Shown: piece after piece, positions 52,650 to 62,348 of the stretch | How positions within the stretch are numbered: the first letter of the stretch is position 1 | Layout of the letters: the number at the start of each line of letters is the position of its first letter | NCBI RefSeq assembly: GCF_007971225.1 | Contig: NZ_CP042435.1 | Coordinates: 4,839,501 to 4,903,500, forward strand | DNA from: Panacibacter ginsenosidivorans | GTDB taxonomy: Bacteria > Bacteroidota > Bacteroidia > Chitinophagales > Chitinophagaceae | Direction: 5' to 3' | DNA: 64,000 bases | Position numbers and translations under genes: made by a program | The notes under the pieces: generated by a model | Database searches by the model: none | What the model saw: only the letters and a program-made list of their open reading frames with translations | What the model was told of the DNA's origin: nothing

Positions 52650-55600
52650 TTATCTAAGCAACGTTACATTTCCTTTGTACGTGTATGGAACACCATTCTC
52701 ACAAATAACATCAACAGTATAAATATACACACCAACATCTGCGGGTCTTCCGTTTATTAATCCATTCCATCCGTAAGCAGCGCTGTTTGGCGAAAAGTTG
52801 GTACGCTCAAAAACTAATCTTCCCCAGCGGTTAAAAATCCTGAAAGATTTTACAGATGCAATACCCGAAGCTCTTACCATAAATACCGCATTGGATGCAT
52901 TGCCATTTGGTGTAAATGCATTGGGCATAAACACCTGCGAACTCTGGCAGAAAACTTTTACGCAAATAGTATCACGGCCAACACATCCGTAAACATTTGT
53001 CGCATTTAAATAATAACAACCTGCATTTTTTACAGCAGCAACAGGAGCAGAACAAATAGCATCATTGCAATTGATATTCTGCGACGGTGTCCATGCATAT
53101 GATTTCATGGGCAACACATTCGGATCATTTGCATTGGTAATAGTTGTTGCTAAATTCAGCAGGTATCCGGTTGGTACAGTAAGTGTATCCTGTGCAAATT
53201 TTACAATAGGATAGTTCCCGATCTTTATAAGTGTATCTGTTGTGGAACTGCACCCTGTTTGCGCCGACGTTACAGTTATTGAATACACACCGCCATCCTG
53301 CACCTGTACATTATTGATAGCAGCATAAGCATTGTTTACGGGAAAGCCTGTGCCCGGCCCATTCCAAACAAAACTTAATATGCTATTGCCGGGAATAGAA
53401 CTTGTTGCCTGCAAACTCAGATTATCTCCCACACATAAAGGACTTCTTGTAGTTACCTGGGGCTTGGTTGGGGATTGTTTTATAGTAACAATAAAATTGG
53501 TTGCAGGTGAAATACAATTATTCTGTATAGCATAGACAATATATGTTCCTGCATAAGATACAGGCGCAGATGGAAAGCTTATAACAGTATTTCTTGTAGT
53601 ATCTGCAAGCGGGCCAAATGCAGGTCCTACCCATACATAATCTATCGGGTATGTTTCTGAACTTGTTGGTGATGATGCGGATAAACTCAACATATTTTCA
53701 CTGCATAAAGGGCCGTTATAACCGGCAATTGGTTGTGCAGGCGGGTCAGGATCTTTCAACACAAATACATCAGGTATTTTTTGAGAAAGGCAATTATTGC
53801 TTTCGACATATATGTTTGAGTAAGTTCCTGCAACAAGCGGTATAGTTATTTTTCCGTTTGCATCACTTGTTGCAACGATTGCATAAGCTGTTTGAAATTT
53901 TGTGTAGTGAACAATAAATGAAATGTTCGGCATTGCGTTATTATTAAGATCAAGTACATTCAACACAATAGAGCCTGAAGGAATACCACATGCTGTAGGA
54001 TTCGTATAGCTTGAACTAATGATCTTCGCTGTTGCATTTACAACTGCTGTAACTTTTGATTTCCCGCTTTCGCATCCATACGAGTTCGACTGGCTTGCAT
54101 AAAATGTGAATGTTGCAGGTGTATTTGTATTAATGAGAGGTGCTGCATTCAAAGGATTTAAATTTCCATCATACCAGTTAACAGTATTTCCCGGTACGGC
54201 ATTTACCGTTAATGTTTCCGGTGGTGTATGCATGCAATATTTAAAAGTATCTGTTACCAATGCAGCAGGTATTGGATTAATTATTAGCGTAAGATCTGTA
54301 GGCGCACCATCGCAGGGATTTTGTGTAGGATTTGTTGGTACAACATGTATGATGATAGACTGACTTACTGAACTTGTATTTGTAAACAACAATGATATGC
54401 TTGCATTTGGATCAGAGGTTGTTCCTGAAGTTACACCTGTTACACCTGCAGGTAGTGCACTTGTAACAGACCATGTATAAAGAGTATTGGCAACTGTTGA
54501 TAAAGGTTTAAAGACAGCCGTTCCGCCGGAACAAATTGATTGTACCAAAGATGAAAATGTTATAACAGGACTATCATTAATTGTAACAGTTGTAGTTGTT
54601 ACAAAACCGGGACACGGTGCAGATGGTTGTATGGTATAGGTTACGGTATAAGTACCCGGTAAACTTAATGATGGATTTATTGCACCTGTTGTTGAATTAA
54701 CAGATAATCCTTGTGCTGAACTATATGTTCCACCAGTTGTTCCGGAAAATGTAACAGCTTGTGGAATTGTTACACCACGACAATAAGAAGAAGCAGGATA
54801 TTGTATAGCAGCAGTTGGTGTGCTATTGATGGTTATTTGTGTTGTGGTTACAAATTCAGCACAACCTCCTGCAGCAGCAATAGTATAAGATATAGTATAT
54901 GTTCCCGCAACTGCACCTGACGGATCAATAGTACCTGTTACAGTATTGATCGGTAATCCCGTTGATGGTGAAACAGTATAAGTACCGCCTTTGTTACCGG
55001 TAAGCATTACATCAACTTTAGGGTTAGGTGTATTGGCTGAATTAATAACATTACAGAGGTTTGTAGCAGCATATGAAATAGTTGCAAAAGGCGCTTTTGT
55101 GATAGTAACTTTTGTTGTTGTTGTAAACCCGGGGCATGGTGCAGATGCAGCTATGCTGTAAGTTACAATATAGTCTCCTGCAGTACTTGTTGAAGCTGTT
55201 ATAACACCTGTAGCAGCATCTATAGTAAGACCTGTTGTTGATGAAAAACTACCACCTTGTGTTCCGTTAAGCTGTACACTTATTGCATTGGTTGAAGTAC
55301 ATATTGGTGGATAGCTTATCGTTGCTTCAGGTGTTCCGTTCACTGTAACAGTTGCAGTTGTTACAAAATCAGTACAACCACCTGAACCTGGAATTGTATA
55401 AGAGATAGTATATGTTCCTGCCGCAGCACCCGATGGATCTATTCTTCCATTAATTGTATTAATTGGTAAGCCTGTTGCAGGCTGTATAGAATAAGTGCCT
55501 CCGGTATTGCCTGTAAGTACTACATCAATTGGCGGATTTGGTGTTGATGCAGTGTTGGTAACATTACAAAGATTGGAAACATTATAAGTTATAGTTGCAC

Positions 55601-58031
55601 TCGGCGCTTTTGTAACAGTAACATTTGTTGTTGTTGTAAATCCTGGGCAGGGAGATGAAGGAGCAATTGTATATGTAACAACATAATTTCCGGGTATGCT
55701 TGTTGAAGCTGTAATGGTGCCTGTTGCAGCATTGATCGTTAATCCTGCTGTAGATGTATAAGAGCCACCTGATGAACCGGTAAGCTGAACTTTTACATCC
55801 CCGTTTGAAGTACAGATAGAAGGATAAGTTATGGAAGCATTTGGTGTACTGTTTACTGTAACTGTAGTGGAAGTAACAAAATCGGAACAACCTCCTGTTC
55901 CTGTTATCCTATAATAAATAGTGTATGTTCCTGCAGTAGCTCCCGAAGGGTCGATGGTGCCTGTTGATGCATTAACAGGTAAACCTGGTGATGGAGAAAT
56001 AGTATAAGTTCCACCTGTAGATCCAGTAAGGTTTACATTAACGGGCGGGTTTGGTGTTTGTGCAGTATTGTTTACATTACAAAGATTCGTAACAGGATAA
56101 CTTATCGTTGCAGATGGTGCTGCTTTTGTTGTTACAGTTATTAATGCTCTTGGTCCTTCACCACAATTAGTTGACTGGCTTACATAATAATCTGAATTGC
56201 CAACAGTAGTTGTAGAAGGTGTTGGAGCTACTGTACTTCCTGTTCCTCCTGTAGCTGTTGTGTACCAACGTAATCCTGTACCACTTGCAGTTAATGGTAC
56301 AGCAGGTTGGTTCTGACAATAAATTATAGGTGATACAACAACCGGTGCTCCCGGTAATGATTCAACATTTACAGTTATCACTGCTCTTTTACTTTCGCAA
56401 TCACTTACTGTTTGACTTACATAAAAATTAAAAGTGCCTGTTGCAGCAGTTGATGGAGTAGGGGCAGTTGATGAACCTGTACCCCCGATAGCAGTAGTGT
56501 ACCACAACAATCCTGTACCTGTTGCTGTAAGTGGAGTTGCTGCCTGGCCCTTACAAAGATTCACAGGTGTGCTTACTCCGGGCTCTGCTGGTATGGCATG
56601 AACAACAACGGTAACAGGTACTCTCGGACTCTCACATTTACCTGCCAGGGTCTGGCTAACATAGTAGGTAGTAGTGCCCGGTATTGCAGTTGAAGGTGTC
56701 GGTGCTACTGAAGTACCTGTACCTCCTGTAACAGATGTGTACCATAACAATCCCGTACCTGTTGCTGTTAATTGCACAGCCGTTTCATCCTGGCAATAGC
56801 TAACTGGTGTTGCTGAAACAACCGGGCTTTGCGAGGTTTCTTTTACCACTACTGTTTTGGTTTTGATATCCCCGCCACAGGTTGCGTTGGAACTTGTTAA
56901 TGTAACAGTGTAAGTACCAGCATCTGTATAATTATGACATGGCGGTGTTGTTGCAGTAGAAGTGGAACCATCTCCAAAATCCCATGTATAATTACTTATG
57001 GTGTTACAATTATTACCACTGCTTCCATCCGTTGTTTTATTGGTAAAACAAACTGCGTCAGTAACGCATACAGGCGTATCTATAGCAAAATCAGCAATTG
57101 GTTTATCCCTTATTATGATCTGGTTTACTGTATAGGTAGTAGTATAACAGGCGTTCGTGGGTTGTAATATAGCTGTATAATCTGTTTTCGGACAAGATGA
57201 TGTTTTATAAGTATGTGTTACCTGCTGCGCTGTATCCGCATTATTTAGCGGATGTTGTAAAGTAACAGGAGAAGTACCATCTCCAAAATCCAGCTGGTAA
57301 GTTGTACCCGGAGAATTATTGGCCCAGTTACCTATCACAAAAGTAACATCTGCCGGTGCACATAAATTTACTGTTGAAGCTGTAGTGGTAATGCTTGCCA
57401 GGGGGTTGGTACCATTATAAAAATTATATGTTGCAGTTTTGCTGCAACCATTCGATGTAGTAACTGTGAATTTTATTTTAAAATAGCCCTGGTTGGTATA
57501 GGTATGCGTGGTTTGTGCATTTGCAGCCCAGTCCGTTTGTGTAAAATGTGCTGAACCATCACCCCAATCTATGTCATAGCTTGCACCTGAACCTGCCTGT
57601 GTTGTACTATTGCCTACTACTAAAGTATAGGTTGTTGTTAAACCATTGCAATAAGTAAAAGGGGCGTCTGGATTATTGATATCAGCCAAGCCGGGAACAG
57701 GTAAGGGATTAATGGTAAGTTTTTCAGTTGTAGTATCAGCCCCATTACCTGTTGTAACAATTACAGTTCCTGTTGTTGCTTTAACAGACACATAAGCTGT
57801 AATAGATGTAGCGCTGTTAACGGTAAATTTTGATGCCGTATCAGTTCCGAGCTTTACACTCTTTATGCCTGTAAAGTTCGTACCTGTTATAGTCACAGCA
57901 TCACCCTGGCAAACCGTCGTTGGAGAAAATGATATTATTGCCGGTGCTTGTGCAAACAAGACAACGTTGTTTAATAAATACTGGAAAACAATACAGCTAA
58001 TTATTTTAAAGGTTTTAAAGCAGTTAGTCAT
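52650..58031 (-). CDS. Giant type IX secreted surface protein with PKD and Ig-like repeats
   Basis: This 1,793-residue cargo protein is predicted to be displayed on the cell surface, where such proteins often act in adhesion or gliding. A signal peptide (about 1-28) is followed by an IPT/TIG-like domain (30-110). PKD domains follow with DIDWGDGSAHF, YQLDFGDGTSP and YTWDFGDGSTST. Next come about four short repeats with the pattern LTATGTGLLWYTTAxGGTGS. Then three rounds of a two-part Ig-like repeat alternate LTGxxGGTY...IDPSGAxAGTYTI with GLTIxAATGxITASTS. The last 90 residues are the type B sorting domain (MPNAFTPNG, FNRWGRLVFE, DVGVYIYTV). Confidence 0.92.
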   Translation of the reverse strand: MTNCFKTFKIISCIVFQYLLNNVVLFAQAPAIISFSPTTVCQGDAVTITGTNFTGIKSVKLGTDTASKFTVNSATSITAYVSVKATTGTVIVTTGNGADTTTEKLTINPLPVPGLADINNPDAPFTYCNGLTTTYTLVVGNSTTQAGSGASYDIDWGDGSAHFTQTDWAANAQTTHTYTNQGYFKIKFTVTTSNGCSKTATYNFYNGTNPLASITTTASTVNLCAPADVTFVIGNWANNSPGTTYQLDFGDGTSPVTLQHPLNNADTAQQVTHTYKTSSCPKTDYTAILQPTNACYTTTYTVNQIIIRDKPIADFAIDTPVCVTDAVCFTNKTTDGSSGNNCNTISNYTWDFGDGSTSTATTPPCHNYTDAGTYTVTLTSSNATCGGDIKTKTVVVKETSQSPVVSATPVSYCQDETAVQLTATGTGLLWYTSVTGGTGTSVAPTPSTAIPGTTTYYVSQTLAGKCESPRVPVTVVVHAIPAEPGVSTPVNLCKGQAATPLTATGTGLLWYTTAIGGTGSSTAPTPSTAATGTFNFYVSQTVSDCESKRAVITVNVESLPGAPVVVSPIIYCQNQPAVPLTASGTGLRWYTTATGGTGSTVAPTPSTTTVGNSDYYVSQSTNCGEGPRALITVTTKAAPSATISYPVTNLCNVNNTAQTPNPPVNVNLTGSTGGTYTISPSPGLPVNASTGTIDPSGATAGTYTIYYRITGTGGCSDFVTSTTVTVNSTPNASITYPSICTSNGDVKVQLTGSSGGSYTSTAGLTINAATGTITASTSIPGNYVVTYTIAPSSPCPGFTTTTNVTVTKAPSATITYNVSNLCNVTNTASTPNPPIDVVLTGNTGGTYSIQPATGLPINTINGRIDPSGAAAGTYTISYTIPGSGGCTDFVTTATVTVNGTPEATISYPPICTSTNAISVQLNGTQGGSFSSTTGLTIDAATGVITASTSTAGDYIVTYSIAASAPCPGFTTTTKVTITKAPFATISYAATNLCNVINSANTPNPKVDVMLTGNKGGTYTVSPSTGLPINTVTGTIDPSGAVAGTYTISYTIAAAGGCAEFVTTTQITINSTPTAAIQYPASSYCRGVTIPQAVTFSGTTGGTYSSAQGLSVNSTTGAINPSLSLPGTYTVTYTIQPSAPCPGFVTTTTVTINDSPVITFSSLVQSICSGGTAVFKPLSTVANTLYTWSVTSALPAGVTGVTSGTTSDPNASISLLFTNTSSVSQSIIIHVVPTNPTQNPCDGAPTDLTLIINPIPAALVTDTFKYCMHTPPETLTVNAVPGNTVNWYDGNLNPLNAAPLINTNTPATFTFYASQSNSYGCESGKSKVTAVVNATAKIISSSYTNPTACGIPSGSIVLNVLDLNNNAMPNISFIVHYTKFQTAYAIVATSDANGKITIPLVAGTYSNIYVESNNCLSQKIPDVFVLKDPDPPAQPIAGYNGPLCSENMLSLSASSPTSSETYPIDYVWVGPAFGPLADTTRNTVISFPSAPVSYAGTYIVYAIQNNCISPATNFIVTIKQSPTKPQVTTRSPLCVGDNLSLQATSSIPGNSILSFVWNGPGTGFPVNNAYAAINNVQVQDGGVYSITVTSAQTGCSSTTDTLIKIGNYPIVKFAQDTLTVPTGYLLNLATTITNANDPNVLPMKSYAWTPSQNINCNDAICSAPVAAVKNAGCYYLNATNVYGCVGRDTICVKVFCQSSQVFMPNAFTPNGNASNAVFMVRASGIASVKSFRIFNRWGRLVFERTNFSPNSAAYGWNGLINGRPADVGVYIYTVDVICENGVPYTYKGNVTLLR
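54740..56130 (-). repeat. Intragenic repeats of the giant surface protein
   Basis: The two-part Ig-like module recurs with a period of about 500 bp (165 residues), as seen from the CTS and CNV anchor segments near 55.3 and 55.8 kb. Such in-frame repeats can expand or contract by recombination. Confidence 0.6.
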
Positions 58032-58250
58032 GAAGTTGCAGTACGGTTTTAAGGATTTTTTTAAAGATATTATTTATCTGATGTTCACTGGCTTAAATTT
58101 CCGCGATTGTATAAATGTTTTTATAGATTAACTCTTTGCAGGGTCGGTATGTCAATTGCAAAGTAAAAATTTTTTCGCATCAGGAGATCACTTTTGTATG
58201 AAGGTATTAAATAAAGCAGTTGTATGGCAAGTTGGTACTGTGTTATTCAG

Positions 58251-58274
58251 GCTGTAAGATCAAAATCTTACAGC
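58251..58274 (+). terminator. Hairpin overlapping the stop codon of the 58268 gene
   Basis: GCTGTAAGAT and ATCTTACAGC are perfect 10-bp arms around CAAA. The T tract follows only on the plus strand, although the gene that ends here is on the minus strand, so termination in the gene's direction would rely on the stem alone. Confidence 0.45.
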
Positions 58275-59437
58275 TTTTTGTTTTTTTCTACCAGGTATTC
58301 AAGCCACAAGATCTTGTTGTAAGCAGGGCAATAGAAATAATAGGTTATATAACTCCAATGTAAAAAGATTTGTTTGAATGGTGTAGGATAGGAGAATGCC
58401 GCTCTTGCCTGAAAGAAAATGTATTGCTGCTGGTTACTTTTTTCAAATTCTGTAATGCTCTGTAAATCCAATGATGGTGCAGGTTTTCCGAGCCTTAGTA
58501 ATGCAGTTCGTAAAATTATCTGATCCATAACATTCGTGCTCTTGTCAAGTAATGCATGAATATCTTCTACCAGCTGTGGTTTGTAAATTTCAAGTTCAGG
58601 AATATGAAATGCTCCCATCAATCTTGTAAGATGGTATAATAAGATCGAAGATTTTACATAGTATGGTGAAAGATAAACAGGCGCTTTCATGTGCTCTCTA
58701 TTCTTCACCATTTGTGTGATGAGATCAAGTGTAGCGCTGTCTTGTACAGTAAAAGTTAAGTGTTTGTCATACATAAAATACAGGATATTGCATTGCACCG
58801 CAAAATCAAAATCAGGAGTCATACGTGTGCCCAGATAAGTACTATATGCTGGAATGTCTTTATACTTTCTATAAGTTGAAATAATTTTACGCCCGTTACT
58901 TTTATTAGCGACATCTATTAATCTCTTTTTTACATTGGTGTTTGCGTTGTCATCATTGTTATCTGTCATTAATATCATTACGGTATCATCGGCATCTTCT
59001 CCTTGTCCGAATACACTCTTTAAATATTTAAAGTAATAAGTGTGCGGCATAATAGGTGCATGCGTTGGCCAGAAATTATAGAATGGCTCTCCAAACTGAT
59101 CTTTGTAATATGGGTACGTTGAAGTTGCTTTTGAAATAATATTTTGAGCAACCTTTTTATTTTCGCCGATTAAGTAAGGCAGCATATTACGCAATGCAAA
59201 AGCGCCAATAGCCGTGAAGAATATATTATTGTCCGGCTGATAGTTATGTGGTGCACCACCGCATTCACGAAAAGAGGGAAACATGCCTGCATAAAATTCA
59301 CCATCTGTTGCAACCTGGGCAGCAGCAATATCTTTCACTAATGCGTTAATAAGCAATGAATCACTTTGGTGTGCATTCGCTGAAATACAAAATGAAAGTA
59401 GTGAAACTAAAGTCAGCCATGTTTTCTTAAATTGCAT
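58268..59437 (-). CDS. Exported alpha/alpha-barrel protein with a class II terpene cyclase-like DxDDT motif
   Basis: This 389-residue protein has a signal peptide (about 1-22, ending SANAHQ). The mature part appears all-helical. GEDADDTVMIL carries D148-A-D150-D151-T152, which matches the DxDDT acid motif of squalene-hopene and copalyl-type cyclases. TPDFDFAVQCNILYFMY near 208-224 recalls the repeat turns of alpha/alpha toroid proteins. The size is small for a full class II cyclase and an exported form is unexpected. It starts 20 bases after the class I isoprenoid-like gene, so the two form an operon. It could instead be a toroid glycan-binding protein. Confidence 0.5.
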   Translation of the reverse strand: MQFKKTWLTLVSLLSFCISANAHQSDSLLINALVKDIAAAQVATDGEFYAGMFPSFRECGGAPHNYQPDNNIFFTAIGAFALRNMLPYLIGENKKVAQNIISKATSTYPYYKDQFGEPFYNFWPTHAPIMPHTYYFKYLKSVFGQGEDADDTVMILMTDNNDDNANTNVKKRLIDVANKSNGRKIISTYRKYKDIPAYSTYLGTRMTPDFDFAVQCNILYFMYDKHLTFTVQDSATLDLITQMVKNREHMKAPVYLSPYYVKSSILLYHLTRLMGAFHIPELEIYKPQLVEDIHALLDKSTNVMDQIILRTALLRLGKPAPSLDLQSITEFEKSNQQQYIFFQARAAFSYPTPFKQIFLHWSYITYYFYCPAYNKILWLEYLVEKNKKL

Positions 59438-59457
59438 ATTTGCACATTTTCAAATTT

Positions 59458-60447
59458 TCACATTAATCCCGGCAGTTTCCATATATAATAAAACCATTTA
59501 AGAAAATTAGATGGCTTTTCCATATCAACAATCATATCTTTTCTTTCAAGCTGCCACCAGTTTATTTCTCCTTTTTTCTTTTCAAAAGATATGAACTGGT
59601 CAAGTGCAACCGCGCTTCTTGCGTTAATTGTGTTCATTATGATGCAAAAAATTTCTTTGTTCTTTTTTGCATAAGGAAGCGCCATTATTTTTTGATTTTG
59701 TAATTTGATTCTTTCAATAAATTTTTGTTTAAGTTCAATATAATTATCGCAAGTATTTATCAAAGTATAAATATTGTCGCGTACATCTTTGTAAAGGTCA
59801 AAGATATCATTGCCAAGCTGGTAAAGACTCCCAATAAGAAATAATACTTCCTGCATCTCTTTATCAGCCGCATCATCCAGGCATTGATGATAAATTATAA
59901 CAGAGACAGCTCCTTTTGTGTATGTGATTTGTTCAATTTCTTTTTTTGTAATTGCAGTATTCTTTTGCTTTACGGTTTCTGCCTGTATATCTAAAACAGC
60001 TTTTGAAGCTTTTATATAAGCTTCTTTATGAGGAACATTATGTAGTAAAAAGCTTTGTATCTCTTTTGCTACCTGTGCTGAAAAAGTAACTGCTTTAAAA
60101 GATTCCGGGTCAAATGTTATCTGTTCTATGCTTTTATGATCAAGTTTATCTATATCAAAAAGATCATCGCCTACAGGTGTTAAAATGCCGAATAATGTTG
60201 CTCTTTTCCTTTCAGCTTCTGTAAGCTTTTTTCCATACAATCTTTTATAACTGCTGCATAAGAATGATGTAATAAATAAGCCATAATAATCAGTTATCTT
60301 TTTCTTTTGTTCAACCGAAAACTGCCCGTCATATTTTTTTTCGAGATCATGCAGATAAGGTAAAAGGAAGTTTTTATTGTATTTTTTTTGTATGCTTATC
60401 TCCTTATAAACGCTTATAGATGCCTTAATATACCTGCTTACATTCAT
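59458..60447 (-). CDS. Class I isoprenoid synthase-like protein
   Basis: This 329-residue, all-helical cytosolic protein shows GDDLFDID at 93-100, a DDxxD first aspartate motif, and YQLGNDIFD at 209-217, which resembles the FQxxDDxxD second motif of prenyl synthases with the first Asp replaced by Asn, followed by KDVRDN. The 120-residue spacing is normal for class I enzymes. It should bind a polyprenyl diphosphate through Mg2+ and act as a prenyl transferase or terpene synthase. It is the first gene of a two-gene operon with the DxDDT protein. No known subfamily is recognised. Confidence 0.65.
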   Translation of the reverse strand: MNVSRYIKASISVYKEISIQKKYNKNFLLPYLHDLEKKYDGQFSVEQKKKITDYYGLFITSFLCSSYKRLYGKKLTEAERKRATLFGILTPVGDDLFDIDKLDHKSIEQITFDPESFKAVTFSAQVAKEIQSFLLHNVPHKEAYIKASKAVLDIQAETVKQKNTAITKKEIEQITYTKGAVSVIIYHQCLDDAADKEMQEVLFLIGSLYQLGNDIFDLYKDVRDNIYTLINTCDNYIELKQKFIERIKLQNQKIMALPYAKKNKEIFCIIMNTINARSAVALDQFISFEKKKGEINWWQLERKDMIVDMEKPSNFLKWFYYIWKLPGLM

Positions 60448-60683
60448 CTTTTCCTGTTATTGCGCTCAAACCTACAGAATTATATTTTTTAAAATCGCCT
60501 GCCTTACGTAATTTTCTACCCTAAAATACTCAATGCATTCTGTAACCCTGCGTATTGGGTATTTATTCTTCCGGTGTTAATGCAAAAATTGACAGTCATA
60601 GCAGAGTCAAAGATCACTGTATAACGGTTTTTAATTCGCCTGAAATTTATATTGTATTTTAGCTGCTGCAATATAAAGAGAAG

Positions 60684-60702
60684 CACAAGAGTGCGACGCA
60701 AC
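60684..60702 (+). repeat. Dispersed dyad repeat copy 26 (GCGACGC type)
   Basis: CACAAGAGTGCGACGCAAC is followed by CAAAGCTTAACTGCAATTCA. It lies in the 60448-60784 gap, which otherwise holds the promoters of the divergent genes, and with copy 27 brackets the sulfatase gene. Confidence 0.85.
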
Positions 60703-60784
60703 CAAAGCTTAACTGCAATTCAAAAGCCGGGTACATAAACAATATCCTTCAAAAAATTATTATAAACCTCGTAAACTGAACCTT

Positions 60785-62197
60785 ATGCGTACGTTCCAAA
60801 AACTCATTCGCAATTCTTTTTGCAGCAGCAATTATTCATTATTCTTTTTGCTTGCTGCGGTTATTTTCTTTTCAGGCTGTAACAAAGAATTTAAAGAAAA
60901 CAATACTTCTGCTGCAATAAATGCTACAGGTATTGATGATGCACGGTCATCAAAACCAAATATCGTGTTGATACTTTCAGACGATGTTGGTTATGAAATA
61001 CCAACTTACACCGGTGGTCAGTCTTACATTACACCGAACCTTGATAAGTTGTCTCATGCTGGCATGCAGTTTACTCAATGTTATTCTTCGCCCATGTGCT
61101 CACCATCAAGGGTTATGTTACTTACAGGTAAATATAATTTTCGCAATTATACGGGATGGGGCGCATTGTCGCTTGACCAGCGCACTTTTGCCAATATGTT
61201 TAAGACTGCGGGCTATAATACTTATGTAGCGGGTAAATGGCAATTAGATAATGGAGATCTTGGCGTACACACTTTTGGATTTGATGAGTATATTATTTTT
61301 AATCCTTACGAAGACAGGAATACCAGTCATGATAACAGCCCACTAACCATTGGCCGTTATAAAAGCCCTGAACTGTATGTAAACGGCGCTTACCTGAATC
61401 CTGATAGTGTGATAGGAAAATATTGCGATGATATACTTGTAGATTCCATTACGTCATATGCAGCAAAAAGTAAAGCTCAGAAAAAACCATTTTTCATTTA
61501 TTATCCTATGAGCCTTGCACATGATCCATTTAGTCCAACACCAGATGATCCGGAATATGCCACATGGGATAATTCTCCTTCTAACAGCGATACGAGTTTC
61601 TTCCCTTCAATGATCAACTACATGGATAAAAAGGTGGGGCAGCTGATAAGGCGTTTCGATAGTATGGGGCTTACAAAAAGCACGATTTTTATTTTCATCG
61701 GTGATAATGGTACGCCTCATTATATTTTTTCACAGTATAAAGGTCAAACGGTGCAAGGTGGCAAACAACAAACAACAATTTGGGGCACACATGTACCAAT
61801 GCTGGTGTATTGGAAAGGACACATAAAGCCTAATACGATCAATAATAATCTTGTAGATTTTACAGACTTTCTGAGCACCTTTGCAGACCTTGCGCAAACA
61901 CCCAAACCCACTACCTACGGGCAATTGGATGGTGTAAGTTTTTATAACTCCCTTATTGATCCTAATACAAAAATTCGTGATTGGGTATTCGATCATTATA
62001 ATAATGACCGATATACAGACAAGCCTACTTACCGTTTTGCACAGAACAGTATTTATAAACTATATGATTCATCGGGGTTGTTTTATAATATCGTTACCGA
62101 TCCTTATGAAGACACGAATATTCCTGTTAGTAAGATGACGGCGGAACAATTGCAATTAAGAAATTACTTTCAATCAATCATGGATTCTTTGCATTAA
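60785..62197 (+). CDS. Sulfatase lipoprotein (formylglycine-dependent)
   Basis: This 470-residue exported enzyme removes sulfate from a glycan or other ester. The lipobox FFSGC sets the lipidated cysteine at 32. The alkaline-phosphatase fold starts KPNIVLILSDDVGYEIP with the metal-binding Asp66 and Asp67. C105-S-P-S-R109 is the cysteine-type motif converted to formylglycine, followed by LLTGKYNFRN. Further metal residues lie in FIGDNGTPHY near 300. A maturation enzyme is not in the window. The five sulfotransferases at 6.9-14.9 kb raise the possibility of self-polymer editing, but no link is shown. Confidence 0.9.
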   Translation: MRTFQKLIRNSFCSSNYSLFFLLAAVIFFSGCNKEFKENNTSAAINATGIDDARSSKPNIVLILSDDVGYEIPTYTGGQSYITPNLDKLSHAGMQFTQCYSSPMCSPSRVMLLTGKYNFRNYTGWGALSLDQRTFANMFKTAGYNTYVAGKWQLDNGDLGVHTFGFDEYIIFNPYEDRNTSHDNSPLTIGRYKSPELYVNGAYLNPDSVIGKYCDDILVDSITSYAAKSKAQKKPFFIYYPMSLAHDPFSPTPDDPEYATWDNSPSNSDTSFFPSMINYMDKKVGQLIRRFDSMGLTKSTIFIFIGDNGTPHYIFSQYKGQTVQGGKQQTTIWGTHVPMLVYWKGHIKPNTINNNLVDFTDFLSTFADLAQTPKPTTYGQLDGVSFYNSLIDPNTKIRDWVFDHYNNDRYTDKPTYRFAQNSIYKLYDSSGLFYNIVTDPYEDTNIPVSKMTAEQLQLRNYFQSIMDSLH

Positions 62198-62259
62198 TGA
62201 AGTAGGTATTACGGGTAGATATTTATGAACCTGACTTTGGCATTTTCATAGCGGCAACT

Positions 62260-62279
62260 GTTGCGTCGCACTCTTGTAC
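62260..62279 (-). repeat. Dispersed dyad repeat copy 27 (GCGACGC type)
   Basis: GTTGCGTCGCACTCTTGTAC is a perfect inverted consensus copy that follows the sulfatase gene. Confidence 0.85.
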
Positions 62280-62306
62280 AACATAACTTTATTCGGCAAA
62301 AAATAC

Positions 62307-62334
62307 AGGCATCCTGCAGTAATGCGGGATGTCT
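62307..62334 (-). terminator. Terminator of the TPR-like gene
   Basis: AGGCATCC and GGATGTCT form an 8-bp stem with one G-T pair around a 12-base loop. On the minus strand it runs into TATTTTTTG. Confidence 0.6.
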
Positions 62335-62348
62335 TACTTAATCGTTGT

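Noticed and set aside
52650-58031. Several open frames on the opposite strand and other frames within the giant surface protein gene
   Set aside because: They follow the repeat pattern of the sense gene, have no start signals and have biased composition.
518-62279. The repeated GTGCGACGCAAC sequences as a CRISPR array
   Set aside because: The copies lie 75 bases to about 9 kb apart, occur in both orientations and have no regular spacers. No cas genes were seen.
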